From positions 1 to 41,262 of the forward strand of contig NZ_CALNCS010000061.1 in assembly GCF_937875145.1 (NCBI RefSeq): 41,262 nucleotides of DNA, in the 5' to 3' direction. The notes under the pieces were generated by a model that searched no databases, had not been told where the DNA came from, and worked only from the letters and a program-made list of their open reading frames with translations. This DNA is from Alkalibaculum bacchi (lineage in GTDB: Bacteria; Bacillota; Clostridia; Eubacteriales; Alkalibacteraceae). Positions within the stretch are counted from its first letter, which is position 1. Each line of letters begins with the position of its first letter. This document shows, piece by piece, positions 6,651 through 13,749 of this stretch. The translations under genes were made by a program, and so were the position numbers.

Positions 6651-7787
6651 ATGATGCCCGTTTGGTGTGAAATCCGCTTAGATTATTTAATTGACAATTA
6701 TAATGAGATTAAAAAATGTGTAGGAGAACAGGTCGAATTGATGCCTATCATTAAAGCAGATGCCTATGGTCATGGGGCTATTGAATGTGCTAAGACCTTA
6801 GTTCAAAATGGCGCAAAACGGTTTGCGGTGGCCCGTGTAGACGAGGGAATACAACTGAGAAATGCAGGGATTAGATGCCCTATTCTTATTTTAGGTTATA
6901 TTTCTAATGATGAAATAAGAGAATTATTAGAGTGGGATTTGACTCCTACAGTATACCATATAGACTTTGCAAGAGAGTTATCTAAACAAACTGCTAAAAC
7001 TGTAAAAATACATATAAAATTAGATACAGGTATGGGTAGATTAGGTTTTAGAGGGATAAAAGAAAGTGTTAAATCTATAGAGGATATTTATACTATGGAT
7101 AATCTGGTAGTAGAAGGGATTTATAGCCATTTTGCAACTTCTGATGAAAAAGATAAAAGCTATAGCTTATCTCAGATGGAATCATTTGAAGAAGTACTAA
7201 AATTGTTAACGAAAAGGAGAATAGATATTCCCACTAAACACTTATCAAATAGTGCTGCTATTATGGATTTGCCTACGAGCCAATATAATATTGTTCGTCC
7301 AGGTATTATTCTATATGGCATGTATCCGTCTGAAGAAGTAAACAAGGAAAAAATTTCTTTAAAGCCAGTAAAAAGCTTTAAAACCAGAATTGCTAATCTT
7401 AAGAAAATCTATTCAGGTGATAGTGTAAGTTACGGTAGAAAGTATATAGCAGAAGATGAAAGATTAATTGCTACTTTATCCGTTGGTTATGCTGATGGGT
7501 ATAGTCGATTGCTTTCTAATAAGGGAGAAGTCCTCATTAGAGGTCAGAGAGCAAAAATTGTAGGAAGGATATGCATGGACCAGTGTATGGTAGATGTTAC
7601 TCATATTTCACAGGTTAAGGTAAATGATGAAGTTCTTCTTTATGGACCTGGTTTGCCAATTGAAGAATTGGCAGAAAAGATGGGTACGATTAATTATGAA
7701 GTTTCTTGTATGATATCTCCTCGTGTTCCTAAACTTTATTATTGGAAAAAAGATTTCATAAATATGGATAAAAATCTTTATAGTTGA
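6651..7787 (+). CDS. alr: Alanine racemase
   Basis: This 378-residue PLP enzyme interconverts L- and D-alanine for peptidoglycan synthesis. The PLP lysine is K35 in IIKADAYGHGA, and the second catalytic base is Y261 in VSYGRKY. HIKLDTGMGRLGF (121-133) and GRICMDQCMVDVT (305-317) are also family hallmarks. Two ATGs are adjacent (6651 and 6654) after an AAGAGG ribosome binding site; I use the first. In B. subtilis alr is followed by the ndoAI-ndoA antitoxin-toxin pair. Here a MazF gene follows after 258 nt with no antitoxin gene between. Confidence 0.95.
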   Translation: MMPVWCEIRLDYLIDNYNEIKKCVGEQVELMPIIKADAYGHGAIECAKTLVQNGAKRFAVARVDEGIQLRNAGIRCPILILGYISNDEIRELLEWDLTPTVYHIDFARELSKQTAKTVKIHIKLDTGMGRLGFRGIKESVKSIEDIYTMDNLVVEGIYSHFATSDEKDKSYSLSQMESFEEVLKLLTKRRIDIPTKHLSNSAAIMDLPTSQYNIVRPGIILYGMYPSEEVNKEKISLKPVKSFKTRIANLKKIYSGDSVSYGRKYIAEDERLIATLSVGYADGYSRLLSNKGEVLIRGQRAKIVGRICMDQCMVDVTHISQVKVNDEVLLYGPGLPIEELAEKMGTINYEVSCMISPRVPKLYYWKKDFINMDKNLYS

Positions 7788-7797
7788 CCATAATACA

Positions 7798-7951
7798 GTT
7801 GAGAGAAAATTACATATCATTCGCTCTGTTTTCTTGTCAATTTCGGTAACGAAATTATAACAAAATTTATAAGATATTATAAGTACTGAAAATGGTTTGG
7901 GTTCTAAGCTATACTTAATTTGGTAAACTCTCTCTCAACAAGAAAATAGAG
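7798..7951 (+). other. Structured alr-mazF spacer, possible cis-acting RNA
   Basis: Two long inverted repeats cross each other. GTTGAGAGA (7798-7806) matches TCTCTCAAC (7931-7939). CTCTGTTTTCTTGT (7824-7837) pairs over 14 nt, with one G-U, with 7938-7951. Inside is a hairpin AATTTCG-gtaa-CGAAATT (7839-7856) with a GNRA-type loop. The two outer pairings are either alternative or a pseudoknot. No open frame for an antitoxin is present in the 258-nt gap. Confidence 0.4.
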
Positions 7952-8045
7952 AAAAAATAGCTTGCACACGACTCCATTCCATTTAGCTTATTTGAAAAAT
8001 TAAGTTATTAGGACTTTATAATATTAAATCGGAGAGTGAAAAAGG

Positions 8046-8396
8046 GTGAATGTCAAACGAGGAGACGTTTATTATGCAGATTTAAGCCCAGTAATAGGGT
8101 CTGAACAAGGAGGCGTAAGACCTGTGCTTGTTCTACAAAATAACGTTGGCAACAAATATAGCCCTACAATTATTATTTCGGCTATAACATCTCAAATTAA
8201 TAAGTCAAAGTTACCTACTCATATAGAAATCAACGCTACTGAATTCGGTCTAAGCAAAGATTCTGTTGTTTTGCTTGAACAGATTAGGACAATAGATAAG
8301 AAGAGACTAAGAGAAAAAATTGGTCACTTAGACGATGAATTAATGAATCAAGTAAATGAAGCCTTACAAATCAGTTTTGGAATGGCAAATTTCTAA
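8046..8396 (+). CDS. mazF: MazF/NdoA-type endoribonuclease toxin
   Basis: This 116-residue protein is very close to B. subtilis NdoA (EndoA), a sequence-specific mRNA interferase. Motifs are VKRGDVYYADLSPVIGSEQG (3-22), GVRPVLVLQN, the LPTHIEI block and VLLEQIRTIDKKRL. GTG at 8046 is the start, with a GGAG ribosome binding site at 8031-8034. Its place after alr is conserved in Firmicutes, but the usual small antitoxin gene directly upstream is missing. The toxin may be restrained by an RNA, by an antitoxin encoded elsewhere, or by weak expression. Confidence 0.93.
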   Translation: MNVKRGDVYYADLSPVIGSEQGGVRPVLVLQNNVGNKYSPTIIISAITSQINKSKLPTHIEINATEFGLSKDSVVLLEQIRTIDKKRLREKIGHLDDELMNQVNEALQISFGMANF

Positions 8397-8404
8397 GAAT
8401 ATTT

Positions 8405-8442
8405 ACGAGTTAGCACCTTTCTTTTTAGGAGGTGCTATTCGT
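8405..8442 (+). terminator. Hairpin after mazF
   Basis: TAGCACCT (8411-8418) pairs with AGGTGCTA (8430-8437), extended by ACGA/TCGT across a small internal loop. T-rich sequence lies in the loop rather than after the stem, so its terminator strength is doubtful. Confidence 0.4.
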
Positions 8443-8482
8443 ATTAGTGGACTTTTACATATTTACCTTATTGGGACAAAAG

Positions 8483-8516
8483 TTCCGCATTCAGCTTTCT
8501 GCATTCAGCTTCTAGT
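8483..8516 (-). repeat. GCTGAATGC repeat (family A), inverted copy
   Basis: TCCGCATTCAGC and TGCATTCAGCTTC words are the reverse complement of the module at 98-125 and match 18701-18720. It lies in the mazF-yitT gap and carries no gene. Confidence 0.65.
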
Positions 8517-8629
8517 ACTCAAGCGCAAACAATATATACTCTTCCTTATGAAGTAAATCAAAAAATCTATCATAGTAAAAACTTGATCACGTTTACATAT
8601 TTGATTGTTAATAAATTGAGCAAATGTTA

Positions 8630-8638
8630 TGGTATAAT
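8630..8638 (+). promoter_or_regulatory. Extended -10 promoter of yitT
   Basis: TGGTATAAT (TG at 8630-8631, TATAAT at 8633-8638) is a perfect extended -10 element. No good -35 is present, as is usual for this class. It lies about 30 nt upstream of the yitT ATG. Confidence 0.6.
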
Positions 8639-8665
8639 AACCATGAATTAAATAGGAGAAAGAAA

Positions 8666-9526
8666 ATGACCAATAACTTTAAAAGGATAAGCAAATTATT
8701 GTTAGACTATTTTGGGATATCTATTGGCTGCATGATTATGGCGGTAGCCTTTAATTCGTTTTTCGTACCTGCGAGGATTGCTCCTGGGGGCTTTAGTGGT
8801 TTAGCAGCAGTAATATATCATTTTACAAATTTCCCTATTGGTATCACTACCCTTGTCTTAACGATTCCACTATTTATTATTTCCATTAAATTATTAGGAG
8901 CAAAATTTGGTGCAAAAAGTTTCTATGGTACAATTTTCTTTTCATTATGTATTGACTTTATTGTAAAATCACCTCAATTGACAGATGATTTGTTTTTATC
9001 TTCTGTTTTTGGGGGTATCTTGCTGGGAATAGGAATAGGTATTATTTTTCGATTTGGTGGAACTACTGGAGGAACAGATCTGCTTGCCGCGCTTATGCAT
9101 CATTATTTTAGAACAATATCTGTTTCTACTTGGTTGCTCATAGTAGACTCTATAGTTGTAGCTATAGCAGGAATTGCATTTCAAGATATTGAGGTTGCAC
9201 TATATTCTATTTTGACAATCTACATTAATATGCGATTAATGGACGTAATACAAGAAGGTATAAGTAATACAAAAGCCTTCTACATTATCTCAAAGAATTC
9301 TACAGAAATCGCATACAGGATTATGAAGGATTTAGATAGAGGCGTTACTACTTTAAGAGGTAAAGGCGCATACACTAATGAGGATAGAGATGTACTCCTT
9401 TGCGTAGTAAATCGAGCAGAGGTCTTTCAGTTAAAAGATATCGTTCGCTCTATTGATCCAAATGCTTTTGTTATATTAGCTAACGTCCATGAGGTCATAG
9501 GCGAAGGCTTTAAAAATATAGATTAA
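8666..9526 (+). CDS. yitT: YitT family membrane protein
   Basis: This 286-residue protein has about five membrane helices in the N-terminal 190 residues (YitT_membrane domain, with the F-V-P-A-R-I-A-P-G-G-F-S-G-L motif after helix 1 and F-R-F-G-G-T-T-G-G-T-D in the middle). A soluble C-terminal DUF2179 domain follows (about 205-280, with A-F-Y-I-I-S, R-G-V-T-T-L-R-G-K-G-A-Y and V-I-L-A-N-V-H-E-V-I-G-E-G-F). The biochemical function of the family is unknown. The frame is open upstream, but ATG 8666 follows GGAGAAAG and gives the family N-terminus. It is 21 nt from the transketolase genes and may be cotranscribed with them. Confidence 0.87.
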   Translation: MTNNFKRISKLLLDYFGISIGCMIMAVAFNSFFVPARIAPGGFSGLAAVIYHFTNFPIGITTLVLTIPLFIISIKLLGAKFGAKSFYGTIFFSLCIDFIVKSPQLTDDLFLSSVFGGILLGIGIGIIFRFGGTTGGTDLLAALMHHYFRTISVSTWLLIVDSIVVAIAGIAFQDIEVALYSILTIYINMRLMDVIQEGISNTKAFYIISKNSTEIAYRIMKDLDRGVTTLRGKGAYTNEDRDVLLCVVNRAEVFQLKDIVRSIDPNAFVILANVHEVIGEGFKNID

Positions 9527-9547
9527 AAATGAGGAGGAGAGTTATAC

Positions 9548-10357
9548 ATGGCAGATTTAAAAGCTATTGCAACAAATATTAGACAAAGTATTATTAAAGA
9601 AATAGCAAATGCTGCATCAGGACATCCAGGTGGGTCTTTATCTGGAGTAGAAATCTTAACATTACTATACTTTGAAGTAATGAATATTGACCCAAAAGAT
9701 CCTAAAAAAGTTGGTAGAGATAAATTTGTTCTTTCAAAAGGACATGCTTCACCTTTACTATATGCAACTTTAGCAGAAAGAGGATATTTTGAAAAAGAAG
9801 AATTACTTACTTTCAGAAGAATCGACAGCAGACTACAAGGACATCCTGATATGAAAAACGTACCAGGTGTGGACATGTCTACTGGTTCTTTAGGGCAAGG
9901 TTTATCAGCTGCAGTAGGAATGGCTATTGCAAACAAATTAGATGGTAATGACGCAAAAGTATATGCTCTATTAGGGGATGGAGAATTAGCTGAAGGCATG
10001 ATTTGGGAAGCTGCAATGTCAGCAAGCCATTACAATTTAGATAATCTTATAGCATTTGTAGATTACAATGGTCTTCAAATTGACGGAAGATGCTGCGATG
10101 TAATGAATTCTGATCCAATCGATGGAAAATTCGCTGCCTTTAACTGGAATGTAATCAATGTAGAAGATGGTCATGATTTTGATCAAATTCGCGAAGCTTT
10201 AGGCAAAGTTGTAGAAGGAAAACCAAATGTATTAGTGTGCAAAACCATAAAAGGTAAAGGTGTATCCTTCATGGAAGATCAAGCTGGTTGGCATGGTTCA
10301 GCTCCAAATGAAGAACAAACAAAACAAGCGTTAGCAGAGTTAGGAGGCACACTATGA
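9548..10357 (+). CDS. Transketolase, N-terminal subunit
   Basis: This 269-residue protein matches the thiamine-diphosphate-binding half of transketolase: the GHPGGSLSG segment, KGHASPLLYA, the STGSLGQGLSAAVGMA block, and the ThDP/Mg motif GDGELAEGMIWEAAMSA through VDYNGLQIDG. Transketolase moves two-carbon units in the non-oxidative pentose phosphate pathway. Splitting into two proteins is common in Clostridia and archaea. The stop overlaps the next start (ATGA at 10354-10357), implying coupled translation in a 1:1 complex. The ribosome binding site GAGGAGGAG is strong. Confidence 0.95.
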   Translation: MADLKAIATNIRQSIIKEIANAASGHPGGSLSGVEILTLLYFEVMNIDPKDPKKVGRDKFVLSKGHASPLLYATLAERGYFEKEELLTFRRIDSRLQGHPDMKNVPGVDMSTGSLGQGLSAAVGMAIANKLDGNDAKVYALLGDGELAEGMIWEAAMSASHYNLDNLIAFVDYNGLQIDGRCCDVMNSDPIDGKFAAFNWNVINVEDGHDFDQIREALGKVVEGKPNVLVCKTIKGKGVSFMEDQAGWHGSAPNEEQTKQALAELGGTL

Positions 10358-11292
10358 GTAATCAAGTAGCTACTAGAGTAGCATACGGAAATACACTTGC
10401 GAAACTTGGAGAAACAAACAAGGATATAGTCGTTTTAGATGCAGATTTATCAAAATCTACAAATACAGCTACTTTCTGTGATAAAACTCCTGATAGACAT
10501 TTCAACTGTGGTATTGCAGAACAAAATATGCTTGGTATAGCCGCAGGACTTGCAGCATCAGGAAAGATTCCTTTTGCATCAACTTTTGCAGTATTTGGAG
10601 CAGGAAGAGCTTTTGAGATTATTCGAAATTCTATTTGCTATCCAAAATTAAATGTTAAAATAGCCGTTACTCATGCAGGACTTACAGTTGGAGAAGATGG
10701 TGCAACTCATCAGTCTATCGAAGATATTGCTATTATGAGAAGTCTTCCAAACTTAATTGTACTTTGCCCAGCTGATGGAGTTGAAACAGAAAAGATGATC
10801 AATGAAGCTGCAAAATATGATGGACCTGTTTACATAAGATTAGGAAGACCAAACTTGCCAATCGTATTAGATGAAAACTATGAATTCGAAATTGGAAAAT
10901 CTGTAGAATTACGCCAGGGAAATGATGTTACACTTATAGCAGTAGGTATTATGGTTGCAGAAGCCTTAAAAGCTGCTGAAGAATTAGAAAAAGAAGGCAT
11001 CTCTGCTCGAGTAATAAACATGAGCTCTATTAAGCCAATTGATGAAGACGCTATTGTAAAAGCTGCTCAAGAGACAGGTGCTATCGTTACAGCTGAAGAG
11101 CACAGCATTATTGGCGGGCTTGGATCTGCTGTTGCAGATGTATTAGTAAATGGTACTTTCGCACCACTAGAAAAAGTAGGTGTACAAGATACCTTTGGCG
11201 AATCCGGAAAACCAAATGAATTATTAGAAAAATATGGTTTAACAGCAAGTAATATCGTACAAGCTGCTAAAAAAGTAATAAGTAGAAAATAG
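10354..11292 (+). CDS. Transketolase, C-terminal subunit
   Basis: This 312-residue protein contains the pyrimidine-binding domain (T-R-V-A-Y-G-N-T-L, L-D-A-D-L-S-K-S-T, G-I-A-E-Q-N-M-L-G-I-A-A-G-L-A with the catalytic-type Glu, about residues 5-170). The C-terminal transketolase domain (about 185-305) includes ARVINMSSIKPID and EEHSIIGGLGSAVAD. It pairs with the upstream N-terminal subunit, with which it overlaps by 4 nt. A hairpin 40 nt downstream probably ends the transcript. Confidence 0.95.
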   Translation: MSNQVATRVAYGNTLAKLGETNKDIVVLDADLSKSTNTATFCDKTPDRHFNCGIAEQNMLGIAAGLAASGKIPFASTFAVFGAGRAFEIIRNSICYPKLNVKIAVTHAGLTVGEDGATHQSIEDIAIMRSLPNLIVLCPADGVETEKMINEAAKYDGPVYIRLGRPNLPIVLDENYEFEIGKSVELRQGNDVTLIAVGIMVAEALKAAEELEKEGISARVINMSSIKPIDEDAIVKAAQETGAIVTAEEHSIIGGLGSAVADVLVNGTFAPLEKVGVQDTFGESGKPNELLEKYGLTASNIVQAAKKVISRK

Positions 11293-11330
11293 TACATCGT
11301 AATAAAAAGATACAAAATAGCACGTTAATG

Positions 11331-11364
11331 AAACTCTAACTTGGATAAGTTAGAGTTTTGCTAT
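11331..11364 (+). terminator. Transketolase operon terminator
   Basis: A perfect 12-bp stem AAACTCTAACTT / AAGTTAGAGTTT (11331-11342 with 11347-11358) has a GGAT loop. ATAGCA (11317-11322) and TGCTAT (11359-11364) could extend it. The T tail is short. Confidence 0.65.
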
Positions 11365-11446
11365 GTTAAAGGACTTATTTGCATACATTAAAGAATTATA
11401 GACAGTTATTTTTATTGATTGATGATCTATTTATATATATAATTAA

Positions 11447-11475
11447 TTGACATTATTCATAATAAACATTAAACT
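11447..11475 (+). promoter_or_regulatory. pyrG promoter
   Basis: TTGACA (11447-11452), 17 bp, then TAAACT (11470-11475). The predicted start is near 11482, about 60 nt before the pyrG ATG. I see no terminator in this leader, unlike the attenuated pyrG leader of B. subtilis. Confidence 0.65.
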
Positions 11476-11543
11476 AAAATAGTTTGAAAAAGTCTAAATA
11501 GGATATAGATAAATATAGTTTAACTTAAATATGGAGGTTTTTT

Positions 11544-13148
11544 ATGAGTACCAAGTATATTTTTGTAACTGGCGGCGTGGTCTCCTCACTGGGAAAAGGT
11601 ATTACTGCAGCTTCATTGGGCAGATTGTTAAAAGATAGAGGTTTAAAGGTATCTATTCAGAAATTTGATCCTTATTTAAATTATGACCCAGGTACGATGA
11701 GCCCTTATCAACATGGTGAAGTATTTGTAACAGATGATGGTGCAGAAACAGATTTAGATTTAGGTCATTATGAGAGATTTATCGATGTAAATTTATCAAA
11801 ATGGAGTAATGTGACCACTGGAAAAATATACTGGTCTGTTATTTCTAAAGAGAGAAAAGGGGATTATTTAGGAGGAACGGTCCAAGTTATCCCTCATATT
11901 ACAAATGAAATTAAAGAAAATATCTTAAAAGTTGGACAAGAAACTTCAACAGATGTAGTTATCACTGAAATTGGCGGTACGGTTGGTGATATTGAAAGTC
12001 TTCCTTTTCTTGAAGCAATTCGACAATTGCAAAATGATTTAGGACATAAAAATGTAATTTTTATACATGTAACATTACTACCTTATTTAAATATGGCTGG
12101 AGAGTTAAAGACAAAGCCAACTCAGCATAGTGTAAAAGAGCTGACAGGACTAGGAATTCAACCAGATATTATTATTTTACGCTCTGAAAAAGAAGTAAAT
12201 GATGATATTAAAGAAAAGATAAGCTTATTCTGCAATATTGAATCAAGAGCAGTAATCCAAAATGCAGATGCAGAGGAATTATACGAGGTTCCTTTACTAC
12301 TTGAAAAAGAAGGACTAGCTAATTTAGTATGTGAAAAACTATCTATTAAATGTGGTCAAGTAGACTCTAGCGATTGGATCTCTATGGTTGAAAAATCAAA
12401 AAATTTAAAAGATAAAGTAAAAATAGCATTAGTTGGTAAGTATGTTGAATTACATGATGCTTATCTTTCTGTTGTAGAGGCTTTAAAACACGGTGGAATT
12501 GCAAATGACTGTGAAGTAGAGATCAAATGGGTCCACTCTGAAGAAATAAAAGAAGACAATGTAAAAGAAGTATTTAAAGATGTTAACGGAATTATCGTAC
12601 CAGGTGGCTTTGGGCATAGAGGCGTAGAAGGCAAAATCCTAGCAGCCAAGTATGCTAGACTAAACAAAGTACCTTATTTAGGATTATGCTTAGGCATGCA
12701 AATCGCTGTTATTGAATTTGCTCGAAATGTAGTAGGATTAAAAGGTGCCCATAGTTCAGAACTAGATCCGAATACACCATATCCTGTTATTGACCTTATG
12801 CAAGATCAAAAGGACATTGATGATAAAGGTGGTACAATGAGGCTTGGACTTTATCCGTGTCAGTTAAAAGAAGGCTCAAAGTCCTATGAATCATATGGAA
12901 AGCCAATTATTGATGAAAGACATAGACATCGCTATGAGGTAAATAATGAATATAGAGAAGTACTTGAAGAAAAAGGTATGATGATCAGCGGTGTTTCTCC
13001 AGATGGCAAACTAGTGGAGATGATTGAATTAAAAGATCACCCATGGTTTGTTGCTACGCAAGCACATCCAGAGTTTAAATCTAGACCCAATAAAGCGCAT
13101 CCTTTATTTAGAGAGTTCGTTAAAAGCGCAAAAAATAATCGACAATAG
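11544..13148 (+). CDS. pyrG: CTP synthase
   Basis: This 534-residue enzyme makes CTP from UTP, ATP and glutamine. The N-terminal synthetase domain (about 1-265) starts KYIFVTGGVVSSLGKGITAA with the P-loop and has the Q-K-F-D-P-Y-L-N and E-I-G-G-T-V-G-D-I-E-S motifs. The C-terminal class I glutaminase domain has the nucleophile C382 in LGLCLGMQ, the oxyanion G-G-F-G segment, and the A-H-P-E-F His/Glu near residue 512. The ribosome binding site is ATGGAGG. It is monocistronic, with its own promoter and a strong terminator. Confidence 0.97.
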   Translation: MSTKYIFVTGGVVSSLGKGITAASLGRLLKDRGLKVSIQKFDPYLNYDPGTMSPYQHGEVFVTDDGAETDLDLGHYERFIDVNLSKWSNVTTGKIYWSVISKERKGDYLGGTVQVIPHITNEIKENILKVGQETSTDVVITEIGGTVGDIESLPFLEAIRQLQNDLGHKNVIFIHVTLLPYLNMAGELKTKPTQHSVKELTGLGIQPDIIILRSEKEVNDDIKEKISLFCNIESRAVIQNADAEELYEVPLLLEKEGLANLVCEKLSIKCGQVDSSDWISMVEKSKNLKDKVKIALVGKYVELHDAYLSVVEALKHGGIANDCEVEIKWVHSEEIKEDNVKEVFKDVNGIIVPGGFGHRGVEGKILAAKYARLNKVPYLGLCLGMQIAVIEFARNVVGLKGAHSSELDPNTPYPVIDLMQDQKDIDDKGGTMRLGLYPCQLKEGSKSYESYGKPIIDERHRHRYEVNNEYREVLEEKGMMISGVSPDGKLVEMIELKDHPWFVATQAHPEFKSRPNKAHPLFREFVKSAKNNRQ

Positions 13149-13177
13149 CTTTAAACATATAGTGTAGTTTTAAATGC

Positions 13178-13227
13178 ACCCCAAAAAGTTAGACAGATTT
13201 ATTAACTTTTTGGGGTTCATTTTTTTA
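13178..13227 (+). terminator. pyrG terminator
   Basis: A 14-bp perfect stem ACCCCAAAAAGTTA / TAACTTTTTGGGGT (13178-13191 with 13203-13216) is followed by TTCATTTTTTT. It starts 30 nt after the stop. The left arm, read with its flanks, resembles the terminal inverted repeat of some IS3-family elements. Confidence 0.9.
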
Positions 13228-13254
13228 TTTCTTCGACACCTTTATTGACAAAAA

Positions 13255-13459
13255 TGTGGATAACTATGGGGAAAAGTGTTGATACTGTGAATAACTTTTT
13301 TAATAATTCACAAAAAGTACAAATAGAACAGGATATTGTGTATTATTTTGTCGAACAACACAAGAGTTGTTCACATTAATAAAGTATTGATAAATCTAAA
13401 TATTGTGGATAAGATAATGATATAAAGCCATACTAAAATTTTGCTGTATTTTATCCACC
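13255..13459. promoter_or_regulatory. Cluster of DnaA-box-like 9-mers
   Basis: TGTGGATAA occurs at 13255-13263 and 13404-13412; each is the reverse complement of the consensus DnaA box TTATCCACA. TGTGAATAA (13286-13294) and TTATCCACC (13451-13459) differ at one position. TAATTCACA at 13304-13312 is a weaker fifth site. The surrounding 13230-13749 is AT-rich and non-coding. No dnaA or dnaN is nearby, so this is not a typical oriC. Confidence 0.55.
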
Positions 13460-13494
13460 AATAGTAAAATTGCGTATTAAAATCTTTTTCTTTA

Positions 13495-13522
13495 TTGACA
13501 TGTGAAAAAATTATGATATATT
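13495..13522 (+). promoter_or_regulatory. rho promoter
   Basis: TTGACA (13495-13500), 16 bp, then TATATT (13517-13522) with an upstream TG extended -10. This gives a leader of about 220 nt before rho, long enough for autoregulation by Rho. No clear terminator hairpin is seen in the leader. Confidence 0.6.
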
Positions 13523-13749
13523 AATAATGTCTAATCAAATATTATCTATATTATATTCAACATCATCTCTGTTTAATACTAATTTCTTTTGAGTGCCATG
13601 TTTATATTCATAAAATGACTATATATTAAATACTGTATTATAGTGTATAAATTATTTATAAATTATTTCTATATTGAATTTTTTATTCTTAACTTCGTCT
13701 ATGACCGTAGATTATCGTGAAAATATAAAATAGGAGGTGTTGTCCATAA

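Noticed and set aside
8356..8556. A second small gene after mazF
   Set aside because: It overlaps the mazF 3' end, runs through a hairpin and an inverted repeat, and has no ribosome binding site.
13230..13749. Chromosomal origin oriC
   Set aside because: DnaA-like boxes are present, but there is no dnaA, dnaN, rpmH or other origin neighbour, so a regulatory or titration role is preferred.
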